Assembly: GCA_049515555.1 (NCBI GenBank)
Contig: JBEKTY010000052.1
Location: 1 to 44,637, forward strand
Source of the DNA: JBEKTY01 sp049515555
GTDB lineage: Bacteria; Planctomycetota; Planctomycetia; Pirellulales; Thermoguttaceae
Length of the DNA: 44,637 bases
Direction: 5' to 3'
Position 1 is the first letter of the stretch. Each line of letters begins with the position of its first letter. The notes under the pieces were generated by a model, which saw only the letters and a list, made by a program, of their open reading frames with translations, had not been told where the DNA came from and did not search any database. Positions 1 to 7,983 of the stretch are shown here, piece by piece. The translations under genes and the position numbers were made by a program.

Positions 1-273
1 GATGAGCGGGAGGTGGAAACGGAGCACGGCATGCGGCTATTGAGACCCAAACGGGGAAACCCCGAAACAGATTATGCCGAAGCCTACCCCACCGCGCCAC
101 CTCTCGACTCTACCCTTTTGCCTTTTGTCCCTTTTGTCCCTTTTGTCCGTGTCGGGGTGGACGAAGCATTTGCGATGATTTCTCGGGCGAGAGGCTTCTC
201 TGTTCCCGATACCGAAGAACAGCGGGAATGGGTGAAGGCGTTTTGGAATCGTCGCGTGGCGGGACTGTCCTGA
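1..273 (+). CDS. C-terminal end of an unidentified protein (truncated by window edge)
   Basis: The frame is open from base 1 to a TGA at 271-273, so this is probably the tail of a longer gene that starts outside the window. A GTG at 13 is the first possible internal start but has no convincing ribosome site. The readable protein has a basic segment, then a repeated Phe-Val-Pro stretch (PFVPFVPFV) encoded by a near-perfect tandem repeat of cttttgtcc at about 116-147, then a helical tail with acidic and aromatic residues. Such Pro/Phe/Val runs occur near the C-termini of some planctomycete primase or DUF3987-type proteins, but that is only a resemblance from memory. I do not recognise the family with confidence. 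Confidence 0.4.
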   Translation, partial: DEREVETEHGMRLLRPKRGNPETDYAEAYPTAPPLDSTLLPFVPFVPFVRVGVDEAFAMISRARGFSVPDTEEQREWVKAFWNRRVAGLS

Positions 274-275
274 CC

Positions 276-305
276 TTGGTTTCAGGGGCGTGGATTTGGT
301 ATGAT
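276..305 (+). promoter_or_regulatory. Candidate sigma-70 promoter upstream of the SUKH gene
   Basis: TTGGTT at 276-281 and TATGAT at 300-305 are separated by 18 bp. The -10 is preceded by TGG, giving an extended -10. It lies about 90 bp upstream of the SUKH start codon. Motif match only. Confidence 0.3.
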
Positions 306-394
306 CGACGGGGATAGGAGACAATGACAATGGGCATAGGCCATTCCGTTGGCACCGCCAGAGCGGAATACCCACCGACAAGGGAGTAAGGATC

Positions 395-913
395 ATGGAG
401 AAAAGACTTGAGCATTTCCTGCGATCTGCTACCGAACATGGGTGGAAGATTGTTCAGAAGGCTCAACCGAATCTTACGTTGTGCCGCGAAGTGTCACAAC
501 GGTTCCCCGTACTGCCAGACGACTACAGGTACTTTCTGGAGCGTGTTGCCTCGTGTGCCAACGCGGGGCAGACCGTATGGTTCAACTGCGAAGGGGAGTT
601 CAATGGGGACGTGCCAGAATTGGCCTTCCCCTGGAACGACTTTGAGAAAATGTCCAGCGAATGGTCCGAGGGTGATGAGCAGGTCACGCGGTTTTGGGCC
701 AACCATCTGCCGATTATGATGTCAGTTCATGGTGATTATGCCTATGTCGCTTTGCAATACGAAGGTGACCAGTGTCGGTCTGTCGTTTGGGGCTGGGCGC
801 CCGAATTCGAGGAGGCTTCGGTTTGCGCCGAGACGTTCGCGGAGTTCATTGATAGGTTGACGGTTGCAATCCGCGATGGCAGTGATTCGGGACTAATCGC
901 GTCTTTTCTATAA
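395..913 (+). CDS. SUKH-superfamily (SMI1/KNR4-like) protein
   Basis: A 172-residue protein with no signal peptide. The N-terminal helix is followed by the classic SUKH core: a VLPDDYRYFLERV segment at about residues 39-52, matching the family pattern of a short Pro-rich turn leading into a helix, then a beta-rich half with aromatic residues and a closing helix (AETFAEFIDRL). SMI1/KNR4 domains are known mainly as immunity proteins that neutralise contact-dependent or polymorphic toxins, and as partner-binding modules. The ATG at 395 is preceded by AGGGAGT at good spacing. No toxin gene is visible beside it. The nearest neighbours are a small membrane protein and a trypsin-like protease, so it may be an orphan immunity gene. 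The SUKH assignment is fairly firm; the partner is unknown. Confidence 0.75.
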   Translation: MEKRLEHFLRSATEHGWKIVQKAQPNLTLCREVSQRFPVLPDDYRYFLERVASCANAGQTVWFNCEGEFNGDVPELAFPWNDFEKMSSEWSEGDEQVTRFWANHLPIMMSVHGDYAYVALQYEGDQCRSVVWGWAPEFEEASVCAETFAEFIDRLTVAIRDGSDSGLIASFL

Positions 914-1086
914 ACTACTACAGAACGCAATGCCAACAAGGAACACCCCACGGAATCCGATCTCCTGTGAGGCGTTCCGTAATGCGTAATCCCTGCTGCT
1001 GACCAAGATGCTTGGCCGCGTTCTCTTCCAAATGCAGAATCTTGGTCACGCGGCCCGTCGCTACGGTGCGACTCCCCTCGCCCCAT

Positions 1087-1392
1087 TCACAAAAGGTGCT
1101 TTGCCAACCACACGATCAGCACGACGGTCCCGAACATGAACAACAAAGGTGTGAACAGATAAGCAAGGAAGACGGCGGCAGATGACTTCCTTGAATTCAG
1201 CGCAAGATACGCCAATCGCCCCGATACTGTGCCAAGCGACAAGCCGACCAGCAGGCCGCCAAGGGTAAACAGAATCGTTACCGCCACCCCTGCCTTGGCC
1301 TCCCGCGCCCCGACAAGGGCGACCAAAGCCGCCAGGAAAACGATCATCATGGAGGTGGCATCAGCCCAGTCCACAAAACCTTTACGTCGCAT
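1087..1392 (-). CDS. Small integral membrane protein, unknown function
   Basis: About 101 residues when started at the ATG at 1392, which has a strong ribosome site (GGGAGGAGG) seven bases upstream. The open frame extends a further 34 codons to 1494, but that extension is basic and looks non-coding. After a short basic N-terminus (MRRKGFVDWAD) there are three hydrophobic segments at about residues 15-30, 36-55 and 72-98. These predict three transmembrane helices with no charged catalytic residues. No family is recognised. It is transcribed divergently from the trypsin-like protease. Confidence 0.55.
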   Translation of the reverse strand: MRRKGFVDWADATSMMIVFLAALVALVGAREAKAGVAVTILFTLGGLLVGLSLGTVSGRLAYLALNSRKSSAAVFLAYLFTPLLFMFGTVVLIVWLAKHLL

Positions 1393-1568
1393 TCCGCCTC
1401 CTCCCTCATTTCTTTGCTGAGCCACTCGACGTGGCCTCAATACGAAATCCCGACCGAGCGTAACCATGCAGCGATCCGCACAGGCGCGGAGCAAGGCCGC
1501 GCGGCGGATTTGTTCTGCTGTGAACCGGGAATCATGGTTCGCGGTTTTTCTTGGAAGGTTAAGGCATT

Positions 1569-2228
1569 ATGGACGATTCGACTAGAGACCGAATAAGGCG
1601 CGCGACCGTGACGGTCACCGACAGAATAACGGGCAACACGGGGCGCGGCTTTGTTGTACATGGTGGCTACATCTTAACGGCAGCCCATTGTGTCCCGTGG
1701 GATTGCCAAGGGGGGATGGCCCTCGATAAGCCTTTTTCGATCAATGTTATCACCGCAAACAACATCACACTAACCGGCCATGTCGTTGCGGTTGAGCCCG
1801 TATCGGATATCGCGGTGATTGGTTCACCTGACGACCGCTTTCCAGGTATTGCAAGATCGTTTGAATCGTTCACCGAGACCGCCGAGGCGTTGATGCTATG
1901 CGCCGATGAATTTCCGCTTGACGAGGAGTTTCCGGTTCATATTTTCACTCGTCTCGCTGAATGGCTCCCGGGCAAGGCAGCACAACAGAAGAAGCGGTCA
2001 ATACTGTCCGTTACCACTGCTCCCACCGTACCGGATGGGACCTCCGGAAGCGCGATCGTAAACGACAAAGGTGAAGTAGTCGGCGTTGTTTCCAATTCAT
2101 CTGAATTGGTGAGCGGAGGGAGCGCCACCCAAGAACCAGGGGACGGAACGTGCGCCCGACCATGCCAAGCCCTACCTGTTTGGTTGTGGCGAGCAATCAA
2201 GGTCGCGGAAAACGAGGCCCGGCCATGA
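1569..2228 (+). CDS. Trypsin-like serine protease (S1 fold), apparently cytosolic
   Basis: A 219-residue protein with a complete S1-type catalytic triad in order: His40 in TAAHC, Asp80 in the SDIAVI segment, and Ser159 in DGTSGSAIV, which replaces the usual GNSGGP. The N-terminus (MDDSTRDRIRRATV) has no signal peptide or membrane anchor, and there is no PDZ domain. It therefore differs from the HtrA protein encoded at 6179-7702 and probably acts in the cytosol. Stand-alone trypsin-like domains of this kind are often found in bacterial conflict systems, where they are activated by a partner; that role is inference. The ATG at 1569 follows a purine-rich AAGGTTAAGG. The last 25 residues contain several Pro and Cys and may be an unstructured tail. 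Confidence 0.8.
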   Translation: MDDSTRDRIRRATVTVTDRITGNTGRGFVVHGGYILTAAHCVPWDCQGGMALDKPFSINVITANNITLTGHVVAVEPVSDIAVIGSPDDRFPGIARSFESFTETAEALMLCADEFPLDEEFPVHIFTRLAEWLPGKAAQQKKRSILSVTTAPTVPDGTSGSAIVNDKGEVVGVVSNSSELVSGGSATQEPGDGTCARPCQALPVWLWRAIKVAENEARP

Positions 2229-2642
2229 TATGCAAAGCCGAAACCACGTTGACGCCCGCCGCTAGCTATAGCCGCATGAGAAGCGGCAAGCTTGATAAGA
2301 GCCCACGAGAATCAGAGTCAGGAACGAAGGCGTCGCGAAACTCCAGGAGGCACTGCCGAACTGCAAGATTTTCCGCCGATTCGTCCGCCCAGTGAGTGAT
2401 AGGAAATTTGATTTCGTCCACCAAGAGTGAGTGTACCAGGGAGAACCGATAAATCAAGGGAATCGTGGGGGGGCAGGAGGGGCTGCCGAGCGAAGATGCC
2501 GGTCGCGATGCCACACGACTGGCGATGCTGTTATCTACCCGACTGGGGGTGGAGCGCGCGGAACGCGCGAACCGCCCACGGGCCGACTAGCCGTCGGTGA
2601 GGATCAGAAGGCGGCCTCGAACGTGTCGATGTCCACGTTTCA
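2229..2642. other. Gene-poor stretch with a possible minus-strand ORF remnant
   Basis: No convincing intact gene. On the minus strand about 60 codons ending at 2266 have protein-like composition (for example EIKFPITHWADESAE) and could be the C-terminal remnant of a lost gene, but no family is recognised. Bases 2392-2416 resemble the left boundary of the 29.4-kb defence island (see findings). Confidence 0.3.
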
Positions 2643-3398
2643 TCATTCGTCCTGCTGCACGGCCCAGCGCCGGATGGCGGCCGGCCGGCCCTGCACGGCC
2701 ACCGCGGCGACGTAACCCGGGCTCGGCTCGCAGCTATCGAGCCACCACTGGGCGGCTTCCGCCGTGTCGCCCCGGATTGATAGCACCCGCGCCGGCTCGC
2801 CGGGCAGGAGCGACACGCAGAACTGGCTCAAGGGGAAGGACAGGCCGCTGCCGATGGCCTTCAGCCAGGCCTCCTTGCGGGTCCAGGCCTGGAAGAAGGC
2901 CGTGGGTTGGGCCTCGGGCGGCAGCCGCCGCCACTGGCGATTCTCCTGGGGCGAGAAGAATCGCTCGACCAGCCGCGCGGCGTTGGGCATGGGGCGAATC
3001 TGCTCCAGGTCGACGCCCACCTCCCGGCCATCGGCCACGGCCAGCAAAGCCAGCCCGTGCGAATGCGAAATGTTGAAGTGCAGCCGGCCGGGGCCGACGG
3101 CCGTGGCCAGCACGGGCTTTCCCAAAGGCTCGTAGGTCAATTGCAGTTGCCGCGGCTGGAGCCCGAGATAGCGGGCCAGGACCGACCGCAACGTGCCCCG
3201 GCCGGCGACAAACCGGTTGCGAAGCTGCCCCGTGCGGAAACGGTCGGCACGGCGGCCTTCTTCCTCCGACAGGGCCCGCCGCAGGGCCTCGATCCGGCTG
3301 GCCGGCAGATCGAGCGGCCACGACCAGAGATGAATTTCATCCGCCGCGAGAACGACGTTCTCCGGCGCCGGCGGCCAAAGGAGATGCGGGGCACCCAT
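2643..3398 (-). CDS. 4'-phosphopantetheinyl transferase, Sfp/Gsp type
   Basis: A 251-residue protein of the pseudodimeric Sfp family, which moves the 4'-phosphopantetheine arm of CoA onto a serine of carrier proteins. Signature motifs are all visible: LGKP (92-95), HFNISHSHGLAL (107-118), VGVDLE (127-132) supplying the Mg ligands Asp130 and Glu132, FFSPQE (147-152), and WTRKEAWLKAIGSGL (172-186) with the third acidic ligand Glu176. The length fits the family. A plausible substrate is the acyl carrier protein encoded at 22635-22877, though the two are 19 kb apart. Sfp-type enzymes usually serve secondary metabolism or lipid pathways; no NRPS or PKS gene is present in the window. The start at 3398 lacks an obvious Shine-Dalgarno. 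Confidence 0.88.
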   Translation of the reverse strand: MGAPHLLWPPAPENVVLAADEIHLWSWPLDLPASRIEALRRALSEEEGRRADRFRTGQLRNRFVAGRGTLRSVLARYLGLQPRQLQLTYEPLGKPVLATAVGPGRLHFNISHSHGLALLAVADGREVGVDLEQIRPMPNAARLVERFFSPQENRQWRRLPPEAQPTAFFQAWTRKEAWLKAIGSGLSFPLSQFCVSLLPGEPARVLSIRGDTAEAAQWWLDSCEPSPGYVAAVAVQGRPAAIRRWAVQQDE

Positions 3399-3509
3399 GG
3401 GTCGAGCGACAGCAGGAGTTAGAAGTTAGGAGTTAGGAGTTAGAATGGTCGTGTTGCCGCACACATCTGCTGTAGCGAGGAGTTTCTTAGGACCGCAGAA
3501 TCAATAAAT

Positions 3510-3563
3510 GTACTCATCTCGCTCCGCGAGATGGGCTTTCATCTCGCGGAGCGAGATGAGTAC
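3510..3563. repeat. Palindromic element with CTCCG/CGGAG double hairpin (copy 1)
   Basis: A perfect 24-bp inverted repeat (3510-3533 against 3540-3563) with a 6-bp spacer. Each arm is itself a hairpin: stem CATCTCG around loop CTCCG in the left arm, and the same stem around CGGAG in the right arm. The ends are GTACT/AGTAC. It lies between the PPTase and URO-D-like genes. The same architecture with different stems recurs at 8743, 38286 and 39930. Confidence 0.85.
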
Positions 3564-3616
3564 GTTGGCGAGCACGACAATAGTTAATTCGCCGGTCTTT
3601 AGTCATTGGTGCTTGG

Positions 3617-4717
3617 TCATTGGTCATTCTTATAGGCCCGCACTTTCTCCATCAGGCGGTTTGCCGTATCGGCGTCGGGCACGCCGGCAACGTGATACAG
3701 CACGCCGCCGGGCAGGGTGTGGCGCTCGAGCCGCTCGACGAAGGGCGCGAAGGAGGCAGGGCAGCTTAGCGGCACCTGGCCGGTCACGGACTTCAACTTC
3801 TCCAGCACGTCGAAGGTTGGGGGCAGGCCGGTGTCGTCCATCAATTCCAGCAAGCGGAGGCCCCGCAGCGTGGCGGCGGCCTTCAGCAGGTGCCGGCCGT
3901 TGGCGTGGATGTGGACCACGCCCCCGTCGAAATGCCCGAGGATCCGCTCGGCCGGCTCGCGCCCCCACTGCTCGAAGCAGGCCACGCTCGTGAGATGGAA
4001 GGGATCGAGGCTTTCGGAGACGATCCGGCCGGGCAGCCACTGGCCGTAATTGCTGAAGGTTCCGCCTTGGAACAGGCCCACGGCCTCAAAGAACGCCTCG
4101 TGCACGCGGACGTTCAGCTCGTAGCCCAAGTCGATCGCCCGGCGGACCTGCTCGGGATGCTCGTCCAGGCTGAGGTAGGTTTGCGTGGCGCCGAGCAATT
4201 CGATTACGAAATTGAGCGAATCTACGATGATGAAGTGGCTGACGCCCCAGCGGCCCGCCGCCCGCGCGGCGAAAAGCTGCAATTGCTCCAGGTATCGCTG
4301 CCACCAGGGGTGCGACTCGTCCAGCCGCAGGGCGTCCAACTGCGACCAGTCGGTCAGCAGCGGCGGGACCATCGAGGAGATCCAGCCCGGCACGGCGCCG
4401 CACAGGAACCGCACCTGGCCGCCCAACAGGCCGCCGTACAGGCCTTGGTCCAGCTCGCTGAGATAGGCGGCCGGCAGGGAGTCGTCTTCCACGGCGGCCC
4501 GCTCGCGGCACAAGCGGTCCCAGAAGTCGGCCCGCTCGATCGGGTCCGGGCACTCGCAGGGCCCCGCCGGGTGCGCCTCCGCGAAGGCCGCCAGCGCGGG
4601 GCTGGGCACCCGCAGCGTGGCGAAGATCCGCTCGCCGGCCTGCCCGGCATAGAGCGAAGCCAGCCGCTCCAGAACCTCACTGCAATGCGGTTTGTATTCG
4701 AGCATTAGCGGAGCCAT
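3617..4717 (-). CDS. Uroporphyrinogen decarboxylase-like (URO-D superfamily) protein
   Basis: A 366-residue protein with the overall pattern of the URO-D/cobalamin-dependent methyltransferase (MtaA/CmuA-like) superfamily: an N-terminal helical cap, a central WGVSHFIIVDSLNFVIE segment, and the hallmark core region HFDGGVVHIHANGRHLL at about residues 262-278, where an HxH-type motif can bind zinc in methyltransferase members. It is unlikely to be true HemE, because the substrate-binding N-terminal RxPxWxMRQAGR-type motif is absent. Such proteins are numerous in planctomycetes and usually of unknown substrate. The ATG at 4717 follows AGAGG at about ten bases. It is followed downstream by repeat copy 1 and then the PPTase gene, and preceded by a beta-helix gene on the same strand. 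Confidence 0.65.
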   Translation of the reverse strand: MAPLMLEYKPHCSEVLERLASLYAGQAGERIFATLRVPSPALAAFAEAHPAGPCECPDPIERADFWDRLCRERAAVEDDSLPAAYLSELDQGLYGGLLGGQVRFLCGAVPGWISSMVPPLLTDWSQLDALRLDESHPWWQRYLEQLQLFAARAAGRWGVSHFIIVDSLNFVIELLGATQTYLSLDEHPEQVRRAIDLGYELNVRVHEAFFEAVGLFQGGTFSNYGQWLPGRIVSESLDPFHLTSVACFEQWGREPAERILGHFDGGVVHIHANGRHLLKAAATLRGLRLLELMDDTGLPPTFDVLEKLKSVTGQVPLSCPASFAPFVERLERHTLPGGVLYHVAGVPDADTANRLMEKVRAYKNDQ

Positions 4718-4745
4718 CTACCAAAGCCTCTCTGTACCAAATTAG

Positions 4746-6002
4746 TTACGGGCTGTCTTTCAGCAGCACGTAGACCGTGAACTCGCCAGGCGCGGGAACC
4801 TCGATCGACTTGCCGTTATACTTGCCCGCCTGCACCGGCGGGCCGTAGAAGTCGCGGGGATCGATCAGGCGGAAGGCCGCGGCGGGCGACAGCAGCGGGC
4901 CCGGGTCCACCGCTACGCGGGCTTGCCGGGCCCAATTGAAAATCACCACGTTGGCCCGGCTGGCATCCAGGCGGTATGGCCGGACGAAAACTTGCGCCGG
5001 TCCCACCGGCCGCGGGTCGCCCCGGCGGATGATTCGATTGCCCTCGCTCGCGACCTTCTTATAGCGAACGATTTGCAGGTCGCCGTTGACGATCCAGTTG
5101 CCCAGGACTTGGCAGTCGTCGTTCGAGGGCGCGGTGTAGCCAAGCTGCATGCCGACGTTGTACAGGAAGTTGTCGATTACCCGAATATTATGGCTGGGGC
5201 GTCCCCCGCCGACGAGAAAGGCCCCGCCGTTGTAACACACGTTGCTTCGCACAAGGTAATTGTCAACGTACGCCCGCGACGACCCGTAGGCATGGAGCGT
5301 GTAGCCGTAGCCGCCGGTCATGATGCAATTCTCGATGGTCTTCAGGCCGTCTTTGTTCTGGGTGTAGATGGCGTGGCCGTGGCCGCGGTCGGGGGCCTTC
5401 CAGCCGTTGTCGTACAGGATGCAACCGTGGACTTCGCACTGCGTGGCGCCGCTCCACAGGCTGATCCCCTGGGCGTTGTCGTGAATGACGAGATTCAGGT
5501 ACCGGCAGCCCGCGCCGCTGTTGACGTTCAGGCTGCCCCAGGGGCGGTTGTAGCTCTCGGGGTGCGAGCCGGGCTCGGCCAGCGTCCGTGATAGCGAGAA
5601 GTTCTCCGAGACCACGATCTCCAGGTCGCGGACCGACAACCAGGTGGCCGGCGACTGCACCGTAAGGCCGCCATCCAGCGTTACCCGCTGACCGGGCATG
5701 CCGCGGATCTCGACGGGCTGGCCCTCCCGTCCGGCCAGCCGGACCACATAGCCCGGGGAGCCCAGGCGGCGGTCGGCAGCGCGATACGTGCCGCCGGAGA
5801 GCCATAGCGTATCGCCCGGGGCGACCTTCTGCCGGCCCTCCAGCGACGACGGCAGGTCCCACGGCGAATCCTTAGTGCCCGGGTGCTCGGCCTTGCCGTC
5901 GCTGGCGGCGAACCACTCGGCGGCGCCGGCCGTCGGGCAACCGGCCGCCAACAAGACCGCCGCCGTGAGGGTCGCCCGAAGGATGCAAAACAAGCCGTGC
6001 AT
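4746..6002 (-). CDS. Secreted right-handed parallel beta-helix protein
   Basis: About 418 residues from the ATG at 6002. The open frame continues upstream to 6134, but that part overlaps a repeat and looks non-coding. A Sec signal peptide (hydrophobic LTAAVLLAAGC, with a possible lipobox-like Cys at about residue 23 and a cleavage site near AGAAEW) precedes the typical opening of carbohydrate-binding beta-helix proteins: FAASDGKAEHPGTKDSPWDL, then GDTLWLSGGTY. Repeated coil motifs follow (IVRGMPG-, LVIHDNAQGISLWSG-, GCILYDNGW-, NCIMTGG-type rungs) at about residues 90-320. Such proteins are pectate-lyase-like polysaccharide lyases or polysaccharide-binding proteins. No catalytic Lys/Asp set can be assigned by eye, so the substrate is open. 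Confidence 0.75.
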   Translation of the reverse strand: MHGLFCILRATLTAAVLLAAGCPTAGAAEWFAASDGKAEHPGTKDSPWDLPSSLEGRQKVAPGDTLWLSGGTYRAADRRLGSPGYVVRLAGREGQPVEIRGMPGQRVTLDGGLTVQSPATWLSVRDLEIVVSENFSLSRTLAEPGSHPESYNRPWGSLNVNSGAGCRYLNLVIHDNAQGISLWSGATQCEVHGCILYDNGWKAPDRGHGHAIYTQNKDGLKTIENCIMTGGYGYTLHAYGSSRAYVDNYLVRSNVCYNGGAFLVGGGRPSHNIRVIDNFLYNVGMQLGYTAPSNDDCQVLGNWIVNGDLQIVRYKKVASEGNRIIRRGDPRPVGPAQVFVRPYRLDASRANVVIFNWARQARVAVDPGPLLSPAAAFRLIDPRDFYGPPVQAGKYNGKSIEVPAPGEFTVYVLLKDSP

Positions 6003-6103
6003 AGCCGAGGCCTCGCTCTTAGCTGACTGCCGCTTAGCGTACAATCCCGAGCGTGGTGTTGCAAGCGGCTGTGTGGTGAGGTATGAGGGGCGAGGTCGGG
6101 CTT

Positions 6104-6130
6104 TGGTGGGGCCCGCTCTCGCTCGACCCA
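6104..6130. repeat. Half copy of the GGTGGGTCGAGC repeat family
   Basis: The stretch ggtggggcccgc followed by tctcgctcgaccca matches the second half of the larger element at 11664-11739. It lies in the spacer between the beta-helix and HtrA genes. Single divergent half-site. Confidence 0.5.
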
Positions 6131-6178
6131 TCAAGATCGACCCAGCCTACGATTTTCCGGCGGCGCGAGGCTGGCGGA

Positions 6179-7702
6179 TCAGTTGCGGCGCAGGACGATG
6201 AAGCGGTTGCCGCCGTCGGCGGTGCGGACCAGCAGGAGGATGCCGTTGGCCAGCGATTCGGTCTTAAGGGCCTCGCCGAAGGTGGCGGCGGAGCGGACGG
6301 GCTTCTTTCCCACGCGGAGGATCAACATGCCTTCGCGGATGCCCGCCTCGGCCGCAATGCCGTCGCGATCGACACCGGTCACCACTACCCCGGAAAAGCC
6401 CGCGTAGCCCAGCCGATCGGCCAGTTCCTTGCTCAGGTCCGAGACCTCCAGCCCCAGGTCCTTGCTGCTGAAGCCCGGCGTGCCGCCGTGGCCGCGGCCG
6501 TGACCGATGCCCGGGGCCAGCGCCGTGCCGAAATCCTTGGGCAGGGGGCTGACCGGCACGCTGAGCGTCTGCGGCTTTGTGTCGCGGAGGATCTCCACCG
6601 GCTGGGCCGAGCCCAAGGGCGACTGCTCGACGACCTCCTGCAACTGCCGCGGGTTGTGAACGTCGTGCCCGGCGAAGCGGACGATGATGTCACCCTCGCG
6701 CAGGCCGGCCTTGGCGGCGGGCGTGTTCTCGTAAACCTCGGCCACCAGGACGCCGTGCCCGCGATCCACCCCCAGCTTCTGCCCCAGCTCGCCGGTAATC
6801 TCCTCGATCTTCACGCCCAGGTACGCCCGCTGGACCGAGCCGCTCTTGATCAACTGGGCGGTGACCCATTTGGCCAGGTTGACGGGGATGGCGAAGCCGA
6901 CGCCCTGATAGCCGCCGCTGTTGGAGGCGATGGCCGTATTGATTCCGACGACTTCGCCGTCGAGGTTGACCAGGGGCCCGCCCGAGTTGCCGGGGTTGAT
7001 GGCCGCGTCGGTCTGCAGGAACTCGGCCCGCCGGCCGGAAGGCAAGGTCCGCGCCTTGCCGCTGATAATGCCGGCGCTGACCGTCAGATCCAAATCGAAG
7101 GGATTGCCGATGGCCAGCACCCAGTCGCCGATTTCCATCTTGTCGGAATCCCCCAGCGTAGCCGCCGGCACGTCGGCGGGGGCCTTGATCCGCACCACGG
7201 CCAGGTCCGAGTTCTCGTCGGTCTTGATCTCGCCGGGGGCAACGTGGAACTGCCGGCCGTCGGCCAGCTCGACCAGCACGTCGTCGGCCCCTTCGACCAC
7301 GTGGTTGTTCGTGAGGATGATGCCCTTGGGGTCGATGATCACGCCGGAGCCCAGCCCTTCCCGCTGCGGCATGGCGTGGGGGACCTGGAAGTGGAATCCG
7401 GGCGTGTCGTCGTTGAAGAAATCCTCGAAGGGGGTGCCCTGGAAGGGGTTGACCCGCGGCGGGCGGTTCTCCGATTCCGGCAAGCGCCGGGCCTTGGTCG
7501 TGGTCTTGATCTTCACGACCGTGGGGATCACCTTTTTGGCCGCGGCGCGAAAGGCCCTGGAGAGGGCCCTGGCGCTCTCGACGGCGCCCGAGTCCTCAGC
7601 CCGGAGCCCCTGCCCGGCCAACCCGGCCGCTACGGCCCCCATCAGCACCAACCCCCACCCGCTCAACCCACGGTACCCGGCATGACTTCCCAACCCCGGC
7701 AT
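6179..7702 (-). CDS. HtrA/DegP-family periplasmic serine protease with two PDZ domains
   Basis: A 507-residue Do-family protease for quality control of envelope proteins. An uncleaved or cleavable N-terminal hydrophobic segment (residues 15-33) exports it. The trypsin-like domain carries His134 in ILTNNHVVEG, Asp166 in ENSDLAVV, and Ser240 in INPGNSGGPL, with the usual GVGFAIP turn after it. Two PDZ domains follow: PDZ1 with AYLGVKIEEIT then AAKAGLREGDIIVRFAG, and PDZ2 with FSGVVVTGVDRDGIAAEAGIREG. The linker between them holds a His/Gly-rich stretch (GIGHGRGHGGTPG). The ATG at 7702 has AAAGGAG nine bases upstream. It is transcribed divergently from rnc. Assignment to the family is firm; degP versus degQ cannot be resolved. 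Confidence 0.93.
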   Translation of the reverse strand: MPGLGSHAGYRGLSGWGLVLMGAVAAGLAGQGLRAEDSGAVESARALSRAFRAAAKKVIPTVVKIKTTTKARRLPESENRPPRVNPFQGTPFEDFFNDDTPGFHFQVPHAMPQREGLGSGVIIDPKGIILTNNHVVEGADDVLVELADGRQFHVAPGEIKTDENSDLAVVRIKAPADVPAATLGDSDKMEIGDWVLAIGNPFDLDLTVSAGIISGKARTLPSGRRAEFLQTDAAINPGNSGGPLVNLDGEVVGINTAIASNSGGYQGVGFAIPVNLAKWVTAQLIKSGSVQRAYLGVKIEEITGELGQKLGVDRGHGVLVAEVYENTPAAKAGLREGDIIVRFAGHDVHNPRQLQEVVEQSPLGSAQPVEILRDTKPQTLSVPVSPLPKDFGTALAPGIGHGRGHGGTPGFSSKDLGLEVSDLSKELADRLGYAGFSGVVVTGVDRDGIAAEAGIREGMLILRVGKKPVRSAATFGEALKTESLANGILLLVRTADGGNRFIVLRRN

Positions 7703-7839
7703 GGCACCTTACTCCTTTCCACGATACGAAGAATTACCCCATACACGCACGAGACGAGCCATCCCGTGCGTTGCCCTTTTCCATGCATTGTACCGGCCAG
7801 CGGGCGGGGTGGAAGCCCCAATCGCCGCAGCGCTGCTGT

Positions 7840-7868
7840 TGACAAGTGCCCGTCGTTTGGCTAACAAT
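7840..7868 (+). promoter_or_regulatory. Candidate promoter for rnc
   Basis: A perfect TTGACA at 7840-7845 is followed after 17 bp by a weak TAACAA at 7863-7868. It lies 116 bp upstream of the rnc ATG in the divergent rnc/HtrA spacer. The poor -10 makes this tentative. Confidence 0.35.
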
Positions 7869-7983
7869 TAGATAATTGTGTGAAGCCCCATGACACAATC
7901 AGGCTTTCGGCCGTTTCGGCGTGGAGAGCCGGGCTGTGTCAGGGGGCTGAGGCGGACCGCTTTGTCTGCGCACAGGTTGCCGC

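Noticed and set aside
6083..7864. 593-codon open frame on the plus strand
   Set aside because: Antisense shadow of the HtrA gene; composition is Gly/Ala/Arg/Asp strings without domains.
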